From Amborella trichopoda (Eukaryota; Streptophyta; Magnoliopsida; Amborellales; Amborellaceae): a stretch of 64,000 nt of DNA. The position numbers and the translations under genes were made by a program. This document shows positions 43,481-53,592 of the stretch, one piece after another. The notes below the pieces were generated by a model. It ran no database searches. It saw only the letters and a program-made list of their open reading frames with translations, and was not told the DNA's origin. The stretch spans positions 1,440,824 through 1,504,823 of the forward strand of contig NW_006499751.1 of NCBI RefSeq assembly GCF_000471905.2. Reading direction: 5' to 3'. Numbering within the stretch: position 1 is the first letter of the stretch; each line of letters begins with the position of its first letter.

Positions 43481-44780
43481 TTAAAGGCCATATGAGTGCT
43501 TGTAATAAAACATTTTGATATAATGGAACACGAACTCAGTGGGAGTGTGGTCCCTTGTGGACTACACTAAGAAAATAATGTTTGCTGATACCGAACTGAG
43601 CTTGAGCTAGGCCATATAGTTAAAAAATTCTATGTTACCTGGGCATAGAAAACTATCCGATAAGGATTGTAATAGGTAATCCCTTGATGAGGTTAGAGTA
43701 TGCCCGGATGAGTGAGCTGAGGGACTGTGTGACCATTGTGTGTGATAGTGGCCTTCAGAGATAAAGGCGAAAGCCCATCCATGTACCATCACATGGCATG
43801 CATAATGATAACCATTTCAGAAAAGTGAACTACCGTTCAGGGTGAAGCTTATGCTTGTGCGAGAGATACCCCTATGCACCATATGAGCTGTGGTCACATC
43901 AAAACTAAGTGGCCTTAGAACGTCTCCAGGGGAGAACCTATAATCCACAAACTAGGATTATGACCCATTGGTTCATCAGCCAAACTTTGGTGACCCTTTA
44001 ATGAGCCCCTGTATGGATTGTGGGTCATTGGAAACAATAGGTCGGTTTCATAAAGAAAGTGTAGTTTGTAGTCCATAGTTGAAGGTGGATTGCCCCAGTG
44101 TTTATTGATTTAATCCTAGACCATATTGTAATTTTCTCATCTAATTAATTTAATTATGATTGTTTTATGGTATACATTATTTTAGAATTTTTATTTGAAT
44201 TTTTATAAATCTCTGGATATTTTATTTGTCAATTTTGGATTTATTAAATTATAAATTTTAATTTTACATTGATTTAAATATTCAAATAAATTTAAAAAAT
44301 TCTCTTTTTGAATTTTAAAATAGTTAAAATTGCATGGGGGGCTATTGTATACATGGGCCCACCATGGCTTAGATGGTGAGGCCCATGAGACCCTCTCATT
44401 GGTGGCACACCCCACCCATTTAGGAATATTTCTATTTTATTAAAAAGGAGACTTTGACTTGTGGTCAAAGTGTTATGTGTTTTGGAAAGGAATTGGCCTG
44501 CGGAAGCTCTGAATGGATTTTTTAGAAAGCATGAGAAGGAATGTGCATTATTATGGCATACATTATATTATAGTCGTAATGATTTTATTTAATTTCTATT
44601 GATGGAAAAATGGTTTAGGAAAGGGGGATAAGGGTTTTAGCACCTTCCATAATGTTGATGGCCCATCTATAGACTGGAGAGCGCAAATCTCTCATCACAC
44701 AAGTCACTCAAAATCAATGGTTCATGTTCAACCTTACAAAAGAGGTAAGCCAAAAAAAACCTTAAGAAACCCTAATTCTA
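43481..44780 (+). other. Unassigned stretch before the copia LTR promoter
   Basis: About 1.3 kb without a credible gene. 'cagtgggagTGTGGTCCC' at 43528-43545 resembles a copia polypurine tract followed by an LTR start, which would make the R7 LTR 43537-45508. The A/T-rich part 44100-44330 offers other starts. I see no second copy to decide. Confidence 0.4.
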
Positions 44781-45508
44781 TTCTTGCTCTATAAATACAG
44801 GACGTCTTCCCATGAAATCTCTACACCAAAATTTCTCTCCTTTCTTTAAAATATTTCTCTCTCTTGGTGGCAATAGGGGGTACACCCCAAACCGTAGAGC
44901 TCTCTCTCTCTCTAACCTATTCAATGGGGCACGCCCCACCTCTTTGTTTCTCTCTCTCTCTCTGTTTAGGATTACCTAAGGGTCACACCTCACCTAGAAG
45001 GAGTTCTATCTCTCTCTCATCTTGCTTTGAACCCATAGGTTAGGTAGTGTTAAAAGGATGATATCTTAAACTTAGTCTTGAGGGTTTGAATCTCGGTTTA
45101 AGCGTTTGTGATCAAGAGTAGTTCATAGTTACATTGAACAGCTTGACCTAAACTTGTTCTCCCCGGTTGAGATTGAAGGTTGATCATTGATTTCGTACTA
45201 TTAGATGGTGGTGACTCGGCATGGGGTGTAATAAGCGCTGTTGAGTTAATCTCCAGCATATCTTTTGTTTTTTGCATATTTATTTATATTATTTTTATAT
45301 TCCCAAGCATATGAAGTAGTGGTTATCTCTTTTGTTTAAAGAAAATTGGTTTAGTGGCATCAAGGTTTTAAGATCTTGGTTTTTTTCTTTGAAGCATGAG
45401 TTATGTAATAAGACTACTTGTAAGTGATCTTCACCAAAATAAAATGGGTGAAAAATAAGAAGATACAAATATATATACCTCGGCAAGATCATATTAGTCT
45501 TTCTTTCA
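44781..45508 (+). repeat. R7 copia 5' LTR (3' part)
   Basis: This part contains a TATA box (44790-44797), CT-rich leader DNA, and ends in 'tttca' one base before the primer site. The LTR start lies further upstream and is not resolved. Confidence 0.6.
44790..44797 (+). promoter_or_regulatory. TATA box of the copia LTR
   Basis: TATAAATA in 'gctctataaatacagg', followed about 90 bp later by CT repeats. It is a likely start site for R7 RNA. Confidence 0.55.
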
Positions 45509-45509
45509 T

Positions 45510-45522
45510 TGGTATTAGAGCC
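45510..45522 (+). other. Primer-binding site of R7 (initiator Met tRNA-like)
   Basis: TGGTATTAGAGCC differs by one base from TGGTATCAGAGC, the common plant copia primer site for initiator methionine tRNA. Confidence 0.85.
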
Positions 45523-45559
45523 TAGTTACTTATTGCCATTAGAAGTCTTTTCTAGATTG

Positions 45560-46430
45560 GTTTTCTTAGGAATAAGAGATATGGCTTCCCGTACCTTCAC
45601 CTCAGAGATCCTAAAAACTTCGGGTTTGATGAGACCAATTATGCCTCTTGGAAAAGAATGATTGGATATGTCCTTTATGAGGAACACTTGCATGAGATGC
45701 TCTGTAAGTGTCGTCCACATCGTCCAAGTGATAGCTCATCTCAAGCAATCAAAGATGAGTATGCTACTTGGAAGAGAAGGAACTTCAAATGTAAGCGCAT
45801 CCTTTTGTGCGCTATGACAGACTCGTATGCTTCCGTGTATGAGTCAATTTACATTGCAAGTGGAATTTATGAGAGGCTTTAGAGAGAGTATGCGAACCCC
45901 TCTCTCATGAAACAAACCATGGCTATGAAAAAGTATAATGAGTTAAAGAGGGAAATAAATTTTCAAATCATGTGCACACCTTTCGTGAACTAGTCCAAGA
46001 GATGGAAGACACAGGCATGAAACCTGTTGAGCCCTGCAATTGATTCGTCTCATAAATTCACTTCTTAAATCATGGGAAACATTTTTGTCCTCCTACTCGG
46101 CTAGAAGGAACACAACAAAGTTGGAGGAGCTCATTGCGACAATCAAAGGAGAAAAATAAAGGAGGAACTCAAAGCATGCACTGACATTAACTCCAAGGGA
46201 GGCAATACATATGGTAAAATCTCCACCCTCTTTTAAACCTAAGAAAGGAAATGGTAGAAATACGTTTGAAAAGAAATGAGACTTCAAGAGGAGAGATTTT
46301 AGAAATAAAAGAGGAAAGAGAAAGACTAGGACTTGCTTTATTTAAAAGAAGGTGGGCCACATAGCTAAGTATTATTTGTCCAACAAACTTGATGGGACAA
46401 GCAAGGAACTTACTTATGTGGTCTTTGAGA
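45560..46430 (+). pseudogene. gag: R7 copia gag (broken)
   Basis: Copia gag is recognised by 'PKNFGFDETNYASWKRMIGY' (45611-45670), the 'F-G-NY--W' motif at the gag start. The open part 45658-45882 follows with 'ATWKRRNFKCKRILLCAMTDS'. The middle reads in several frames with stops (for example TAG at 45880-45882). A zinc-knuckle segment is suggested by 'CFI*KKVGHIAKYY' near 46334-46369 but is incomplete. Confidence 0.75.
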
Positions 46431-46600
46431 CGTTGCTAGCCAACCCCAAGGGAGCTTCTTGGTGTCTTGGCTCGGGAGCTATGGCTCATGTCACAAACAC
46501 CAAAGAAGGCTTCCGTTCTTTCACTCCTATGGAGTCGAGATAGCAACATATCTATATGGGAGGAAATCAGAAGACCGATGTGCTTGGAGTCGGAGATTTT
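46431..46600 (+). pseudogene. R7 copia protease (active site changed)
   Basis: 'SWCLGSGAMAHVTNTKEGF' (46457-46513) is the copia protease motif, where W-C/L-D-S-G-A is usual. The catalytic Asp is Gly here (GGC), so the enzyme would be inactive. A stop at about 46541 ends the frame and the next part lies in another frame. Confidence 0.8.
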
Positions 46601-47220
46601 GAGCTTAATTGAAGAGCGAGAGTGTCATGATCATAAAGCAAGCACTTTATACTCTCGATATGAGGAAGTACTTGGTTTCAGTTCCCAAGATGTCTCTAGC
46701 GGGATTTACGGCCACTTTCGTTAGAGCTAAGGTGCTAGTCAAGAAGGGTAATAATGTTGTCATGACTGGACATCTTGTCAATGGCTTATTTACTATTGAA
46801 ATGAAAGAGAACATTTCTTATGTCTCGACACTATATGGTTTGGGTGCTACCCTATGGCATATGAGGTTAGGAAACATTAATTACAAAAGAATGGAAAGAT
46901 TGAAAAAGGATGGTATTCTTCAAAATTATAAAGGTGATTTAACAAAAGTGTGTGAGTTATGTGTGCAAGGAAAACTAACAAGGAAAAATACCACAGAAAC
47001 AAAAAGAGTTACTAACGTTTTAGAAATCATTCATAGCGACAAATGCTGTTTGTAGAAAACCACTCGCGATATGGCCATGTGTATCTTATTCACACAAAAT
47101 TCGAAGCCTTAGAAAAGTTTAAATTATATAAAGCCAAGGTAGAAAATCAGACTAACCTGAAAATCAAAGTCCTTAGAACCGATAGAGGGGGGGAATATTC
47201 ATCCGACCTTTTCAAATAAC
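46601..47220 (+). pseudogene. R7 pre-integrase and integrase N-terminal part
   Basis: 'LWHMRLGNINYKRMERLKKD' (46852-46911) is the copia GAG-pre-integrase motif. 'CELCVQGKLTRKN' supplies the Cys pair, and 'EIIHSDKC' the first catalytic Asp. A TAG at 47053-47055 breaks the frame; further on 'VLRTDRGGEYSSDLF' (about 47171-47215) gives the second Asp. Confidence 0.8.
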
Positions 47221-47945
47221 CTTGTGTTGAAAACGAAATTATCCATCAGCACACCATGCCCTATACTCCTGAACAAAATGGTGTTGTCGAGAGATAATAG
47301 GACCTTAGTTGAAATGTTAAGGAGTATGATAGGGCATGCTATACTATCCCTAGATTTTTTGGGAGAAGCCATACTAATGGCATGTTATATCCTTAATCGG
47401 ACTCCCACAAAAACCACCCCACTTACTTCTCATGAAATATTCACCGGTCGTGCTCCGTCCCTTGATCATCTGAAAGTTTGGGGTTGCTCAGACCATGTCC
47501 TAATCCCACACCAAAATAAGACCAAACTTCAACCCAAAACTATAAAAACCATTTTCATTAGCTACCCATACCATGGTAAGGGGTATCAATTCTACAACCT
47601 TGAAACCATAGTGGTTATTGAAAGCCGCGATGCTCACTTATTTGAGGAAGAATTCCTTGAAGCAAGATTGAGTCATAAAAAAGCCGACTTTTTTGAGGAG
47701 ACAAGAAACAAGGATGTGCTTCAAGAATCCGAACCTGAAACTTTAAATAGACTTGAGCTTGAACTCGAACTCTCAAATCAAAATGAACCTGAACCCGAAC
47801 CAAGACGAAGCAATTGAATTAGTAAACCTCCTCTATACTTATAACACTTTGTCTAACTGGGGGAACACTATGATAAAGTTGTGGAAGATCAAGATTTTGA
47901 GCCTAAAACTTACTATGAAGCCTTATCTTGTCTTGACAAAAAATA
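47221..47945 (+). pseudogene. R7 integrase C-terminal part and RT linker
   Basis: 'MPYTPEQNGVVER' (47253-47297, across a frame change) gives the catalytic Glu. 'ACYILNRTPTKTTPLTSHEI' and 'HLKVWGCSDHVLIP' (47378-47508) are the conserved copia end of integrase. A Glu/Leu-rich linker with 'EPETLNRLELELELSNQNEP' follows, ending with a stop at 47815-47817. Confidence 0.85.
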
Positions 47946-48610
47946 TTAGGTAGAAGCCATGAAAGACGAATTTGCTTCCATTAACAAAAACCAAATTTGG
48001 GAATTAGTGCCATTACCTCATAAACGTAAGTCTATAAGTTGTAACTGGATTTTCAAACAAAAATTAAACTCGAAAGGAAAAACAGAAAAATACAAAGCTA
48101 GGATAGTTGCAAATGGATTTACCCAAAAAGAACGGATAGATTAAGAGACATTTCCCCCTGTTACCAATTCTCATCTATCTGAATCCTCATAGCCATAGTG
48201 GCCCATTTTGATTTTGAGGTACATCAGATGGATGTCAAAACAACTTTCCTAAATGGAGATTTAGAAGAAGAAATCTACATGAGTCAACTTGAGGGATTTG
48301 AGGGAAAAGGAAAGCGAAACCTAATGAGTAAGCTTGACAAATCCCTCTATGGCCTAAAACAAACATTGCGTCTATGGTACATATACTTTCAAGAGATCCT
48401 TTCCCTTGTGGGCTTTACGAATAATGAGGACTACTGTATCTATCAAAAGATCAGTGGGAGTGATGTGGTTTTTATTTCCATGCATATGAATGACATGCTA
48501 ATTGTTAGGAGCTCAATTACCTTAGTAGTAGACACAAAAACTTTCCTTGCACTATACTTCGATATGAAGATCTTGAAGAAGCTTCATATGGGTTGAGCAT
48601 CAAGATAATA
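47946..48610 (+). pseudogene. R7 copia reverse transcriptase (catalytic box lost)
   Basis: 'FASINKNQIWELVPLP', 'WIFKQKLNSKGKTEKYKARI' and 'VANGFTQKERID' start the domain. 'HQMDVKTTFLNGDLEEEIYM' and 'LDKSLYGLKQTLRLWY' continue it. The expected Y-V-D-D is H-M-N-D at 48483-48494. A TAA at 48142-48144 and a stop at 48594-48596 interrupt the frame. Order and motifs are those of Ty1/copia; the lineage within copia is not clear to me. Confidence 0.9.
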
Positions 48611-49108
48611 AGAAACAGAAAAGAGAAAATTATCCAACCATCTCAGACAACCTACTACAAGAGGATATTGGAAAAGTTTGATATGGATAAGAGTAAGCCC
48701 TTATCTGCCCTAATAGACAAAAAAAGAAGCTTAGTAATAAGATGTGTCCTATTGAAGAAATTGACATAAGAGATATGGAGAGAGTACCTTATAGCAGCGC
48801 AGTTGGGTCCCTTATGCACGTCATTATGGGAACAAGGTTTGACTTGTCTTTTGTCAAGAGCTTGATTAACCATATCCAAAGCAATCCCAAAGATGAGCAT
48901 TGGAAGGCGGTTAAAAGAATCGTATGATATTTAAAAGGAACCATGAACTATACGCATACTGATAAAGGAGGAACTGAAATAACTATTGAGGGATATTTAA
49001 ATGCAAGCTATCTAGTAGATCCATATGATGTGAAATCTACAGATGGGTATGTGTTTATGCTTAGAGGGGCTACAATGTTTTGAAAGTCAAAGAAACATGA
49101 TGTAGTAG
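48611..49108 (+). pseudogene. R7 copia RNase H, truncated by an LTR
   Basis: 'VPYSSAVGSLMHVIMGTRFD' (48784-48843), 'DEHWKAVKRIV' and 'YLVDPYDVKSTDGYVFML' (49009-49062) belong to copia RNase H. The last residues 'KSKKHDVVA' stand where 'W-SKKQ--VALST-EAEY' is usual, and at 49109 the sequence becomes a family I LTR. The end of RNase H and the copia 3' LTR are missing. Confidence 0.85.
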
Positions 49109-50404
49109 CGTTTGAACATATTTTTCAGCACCTTGATCCTTGATAGAAAGCAGGTCAATAAAGCCAACAAAATAGTGAAAATTCCTAACAGTCTCAGAAT
49201 GGACCCAAAACTTCTCAAGATCTTCATCATCACCTCAAAAGATCACCTACAAAGTTTTATCGCGATCAGACATGTCGAAGGCAGTGAACACAAAACAATT
49301 TCAGCGAAATCGATCTCTAGCTTCTTGAAATGGACCCTGTAACTAGAGCCATACTTTTGATGCATCAAAACAGCTATGGAACCATTGCCATTAGATCCGA
49401 CACGGTCAAAAACCTCAATGAGTCAATTTTTGGCTTAATCGGGCACTCTAAGGCAAAGTTATGGGTAAAATACCGAAAAGAGGTAGGCCGCACACTATTC
49501 CCGTGTGGCCACTCTACATCAAAACACCACTAAAGGTGGATGTCTTTACAGTCTCGAGTAGTCATTTTGGGGCCTATAACTCACTCGTTCCAAGTCAGAT
49601 TGCTCCCAAATTTGGTGAGCTTGCTCATCTCATTAAGACGAGCAATTTGATATGTGGTAAGCTCCATGACCACGCCCGAGCAAAGAGAAAAACTAAATCA
49701 AAGTCTCTGATCCATGAAGGAAGTTGCAAAAATTCAACAGCAGCACGTCTCGTTCGCGCCACGAGATCACGACGCTCGTATACCCTATAGGTCCGCAACC
49801 AATTGCATTACGTCGTGAGGTCCGAGGCTATCTCTAATCCGAACCTCACATACGATGAACGGTTGGATTTCACGCATAAAGGTTTCAAAACTACTGTAAA
49901 TTCTAATCGTCAGATTTCAAGGTTCCGACCAAAAACTCAAGACGACAAACTCTTTCATCCGGACAGGAAATCAAGCTGCATTTGTTGCAACGCAATCCTG
50001 ACAGCATGCACAGTGTGATTCAATGAAGAAGTCATGAAGAAACATCAAGGAACGAGCACACGATCGATTCAAAGTTTTCAAAATTCATCAAAAATTCAAG
50101 TCTCATGATCATGGCCCAAAAACATGATTCATGGCTCGAAGTTGGTATCAAAATGATTGCCATGACAAGCCCTACAAGAAAACAATAATTTTTCGATGAT
50201 TCGGGCATTAGAATGATCCCGGGTCAGCCACAGAAGATCACGCAAGTTAAGTAAGGGCAAAACAGTTCTTTTGCACACATTGTTAGGCAAGGGCAAAACA
50301 GTTCTTTTGTACCAATTTTTCGAATTTCTTTAAATTCAATAAAATTGTAATTATCTTCAATTTTAGGTAGTTTTTTCGCATACACCCACGTTTTAGCCCA
50401 ATTC

Positions 50405-50411
50405 TATATAA
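50405..50411 (+). promoter_or_regulatory. TATA box, family I LTR copy 3
   Basis: TATATAA in 'ctatataaacaggcac', aligned with the other copies. Confidence 0.6.
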
Positions 50412-50553
50412 ACAGGCACTGGGTCATTGTACAAATGATGGATTCATTCTTCTTGAATCAATCAATAAAATTCTGAATTTTGCTCAAGCTTGTGGGTACG
50501 TCTTGGAGAGAGACAGAGGAGAGAGAAGAAAAGGGCCGGTACCCTTCGAGCAG

Positions 50554-52142
50554 GTAACTTTCTCTCATCTCCCCTCTTTCTCTCTCTCCCCTCTTTCTCT
50601 CTCTCCCTCTTCTCTCTCCTCCCTTTCTCTCGCCTTTTTCTCTCTCCTCCCTTTTCTCGCCTCCATCTCTATCTCTTCTTCTCATCTCTATCTTTATCCC
50701 CTCTTTCCCGTCTCTATCTCTCCCCTCTTTCTCGTCTCTATCTCTCCCCTCTTTCTCTTCTCCATCTCTCTCTTCTTCTCATCTTTGTCTCTCTCCTTTT
50801 CTTCTAATGCAGTCAGCGAATCCTAGCGCTGGCTGGATTTTTCTCTCCCCTTCTTTTCGAATGCAATCGATGAACCCTAACACCGGCTGGATTTGTCTCT
50901 CTCCTTTTCTTCTGTTGCAGTTGGTGAAGCCTAGCACCGACTAGATTTCTCTCTCTCCTTTTCTTCTGTTGTAGTCGGCCAAGCCTAACGCTGGCTAGAT
51001 TTATCTCTCATCTTCTGTAACAATCGGCGAAGCCTAACACCGGCTTGATCTCTCTCTCTCATGCTTCTCTTCCATCGCAACCGGCTTAAGCCTAGCTCCG
51101 GCTGGCTTCTTTCCCTTTTTTCTCTTTTGACACAATCGGTGAAGCATAGTGCCGACTGCATTTTCTCTCTCTTCTTCTAACACAGTCGGTGAAGCCTAGC
51201 ACCGATTGTGTGTTCTCTCTCTTTTTCTAACATAGTCAATAAAGCCTAGCATCGACTACTTTTTCTCTCTCTTCTTTTGACATAATCAGCGAAGCCTAAT
51301 GCCGACTGTATTTTCTCTCTCTTCTTCTGACACAATCGGCGAAGCCTAGCGTTGACTGTGTTTTCCCTCTCTTCTTCAGACACAGTCGGAGAAGCCTAGC
51401 ACCGACTGTGTTTTCTCTCTCTTCTTCTGTCACAGTCGACGAAACCTAGCACCGACTGTATTTTCTCTCTCTTCTTATGGCACAGTCGGTGAAGCCAAGT
51501 GCCGACTGCATCTTCTGTTTCGTCTCCTCTATATAACACAATTGGTGAAGCTTAGTGTCGACTGCGTTGTCTCTCTCTTCCTTATAACACACTCGACAAT
51601 GACTAGTGTCAACTGTGTCTTCTTTCCCTCTCTCTCTTTTATTCTCTCACCTTTCATACTCTTCTCTTCCCTTCTTCTCCCCCCTTCCTTTTGTTCCCTT
51701 CTTCCCTTATTTCATTTTTTATTCTTTCCTCATAATCATCATTTTGTTATTCTTTCATTGGACTAAGAGGGATTGAGGTTAGCCTTTCATGGTAGTCCTG
51801 TCATCTAGCCGTAATGTTGTTGTGCCAAGATTACTTGATCCTCTTTATTGCCACAACAGACTAACCATCGTGCCTAGCTATTTGGTACAGGTAATGACGT
51901 CTAGTAGTAAGCCTGTGAGTCGGTATTTGTTACCGAGCCCGTTTTGCTACCACGTCAGTCCAATTATTCACCAGCTTAGTCATCGCTCTAATCCTCCCAC
52001 TCAATTGAATTCTTCTCTCCCCAGTCTTACTTCTCTTATTATTCTTTTTGAATGTGCATGTTTGTGTATGTTCATCAAAGAGGAAAAGGGTGAGGTTTGA
52101 CCCACCTGTCTTATAACAATTGACATATGTGTGTGATTGCAG
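50554..52142 (+). other. Predicted leader intron, LTR copy 3
   Basis: Donor CAG|GTAACTTTCTC at 50554 and acceptor TGTGATTGCAG ending at 52142 enclose the pyrimidine-rich hairpin array. The same pair of sites occurs in copy 4 and, weakened, in copy 1. Length 1589 bp. Confidence 0.5.
50808..51620 (+). repeat. Hairpin minisatellite in LTR copy 3
   Basis: About fifteen units with arms like ACAGTCGGTG and CACCGACTGT around an AAGCCTAG-like middle. Matched changes include GTCAGCG with CGCTGGC in the first unit (50810-50840). Spacers are TCTCTCTCTTCTTCTG-like. Confidence 0.8.
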
Positions 52143-52303
52143 AAAACAAGAAGAATACAAGCTAAGGGAGGCGATTCCGAACCAGTTTTACTGGGAGGCT
52201 TTCTTAGTGATCTAAGAGGACGCCCACATGAGCTAGCCCGAGATATTCCTGAACCCACCTTAAATTCCTTTCTCACCGGTTGGTAATACCTACCCCTATT
52301 CTC

Positions 52304-52320
52304 TTCATTATAACACAGTC
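52304..52320 (+). other. Deletion junction of R8: LTR end and primer site lost
   Basis: Between the broken LTR and the internal sequence lies 'cttcattataacacagt', matching neither side in copy 1. The following 'attcttatttggctag' equals 'gttcttgtgtggctag' at 17000 in R4. About 110 bp of LTR end, the primer-binding site and the first 20 bases of the interior are missing. R8 could not prime reverse transcription normally. Confidence 0.75.
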
Positions 52321-53592
52321 ATTCTTATTTGGCTAGTTTCTTCTTTTTTTATCTGCTTTCATTATCTTTTCACATTTTATTTATGGCTTGCAGGTTCTGT
52401 ACCCCATTTATCCGGATCTGGGATTTTCTTATCCTCGCATTCGAGAGTGTCCCTAGCGAACAAGTTCCTTCGACTTCATTCTCAACCATCCTCTTGATCA
52501 AAGACCCCTTGTCTAACTCCCAAGTCTTAACCTGGACCGGTGTGAGGTGGGACTTAAAAGGTCCCTCACTCCCCATCTCTTCGCTCTGGTGGAAACTCCA
52601 CCAAGGCGCCATGTATCGGCAACACTTCTGTTACCCTACACAGCATGCACCCAGCCATCAGAAAATCACTTGTCGGTCGTGTTCTTGAGGTACGCCAGAA
52701 GGCTTCCTAGTCCCTTTCTGTAAAAAGAAAACAAGTTGCCATTGCTTTTGTGGGTCGCCATAAGGCTACCCCCCACATTTGTGCACAATTGGTCTCTATC
52801 CCTAGAGGCTCAACACATTGAGGTGGAAACTCCACAGTCTCCACCCCTCAAACACACCACAAGGCTCTTGGGTTACCCACTCAAGCCACATTTTGGGGCA
52901 ACCCTTGTGCTACCCTGAGTCAGCATCTAGGATCAGACCTCCTAAGGTCAGGTCCTGTGCACGCTGATCACATGCATCTCACTGCTAGAGGAAACACCAT
53001 CATTATGCCAACCTGAGTACACAAGAGGCGACCTCCGCGTCTTCCTATTCAGCACACACAAGCACACCCTGTAAAGGGCATGCCTACACCTATTTTCTTA
53101 CAGACACCTGCTCGTAGTTCTTGGCCTCCTAAGGCAAGATCACTTGCACGAGCCTAGGCTGACCCCCAGGTCTCCCGTAATCCTTCCTCAACGGGCCCAC
53201 ACATGTCGCCATCACAGACATCCCCTCACCCTAGACTCGGGCCTTCTCATGACTCAATCCTGCTTTGGCGCATTCCTCTTTCATCGAGTAAGGACCTTCA
53301 ACCTTGGCACTCGAAAGTTTTCCCCAAGAGTACCGTCCTGAACCAGCCCCATCACTTTAGTCGTGTCTTTGGAGCTCATAAGAGAGTTCAGGGCATTGAA
53401 CCGATAGAAGATTGAGTCCTTCATCCTTCTCGGCCCAAGATGACCCCAGTTCCTGGTCCTCATCCATTGCCGCACCTGATGGAGACAGCTCTCTCCTGTG
53501 CAAGAAGAGATGACTAGCCTCGACCTAGATCGCAGTTTTCTCGTGAGGTCCATCAAAACCTCAAGGCTAAACGCAATTGAGGTCTGCAAATT
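52321..53592 (+). pseudogene. R8 leader reading frame (broken)
   Basis: 'MACRFCTPFIRIWDFLILAF' with 'SEQVPSTSF' and 'SNSQVLTWTGV' (from about 52383) matches the start of the R4 leader frame. Later Pro/Arg/His-rich text is spread over several frames (52736-52918, 53144-53415). It is the same unknown leader protein as in R4 but more damaged. Confidence 0.55.

Larger units (their letters stand above)
49109..52303 (+). repeat. Family I LTR, copy 3 (5' LTR of R8, 3' end deleted)
   Basis: The copy begins CGTTTGAACA where others have TGTTTGAACA, and follows them through U3, TATA box, AATAAA (50464-50469), donor, hairpin array, acceptor and the next 160 bp. It stops at 'tacccctattct', about 110 bp before the expected LTR end. 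It adjoins the copia RNase H on the left, with no target duplication found. Confidence 0.85.

Noticed and set aside
44882..45020. CT-rich stretch considered as a separate minisatellite
   Set aside because: Only short irregular (CT)n runs in the copia LTR leader, with no repeated unit.
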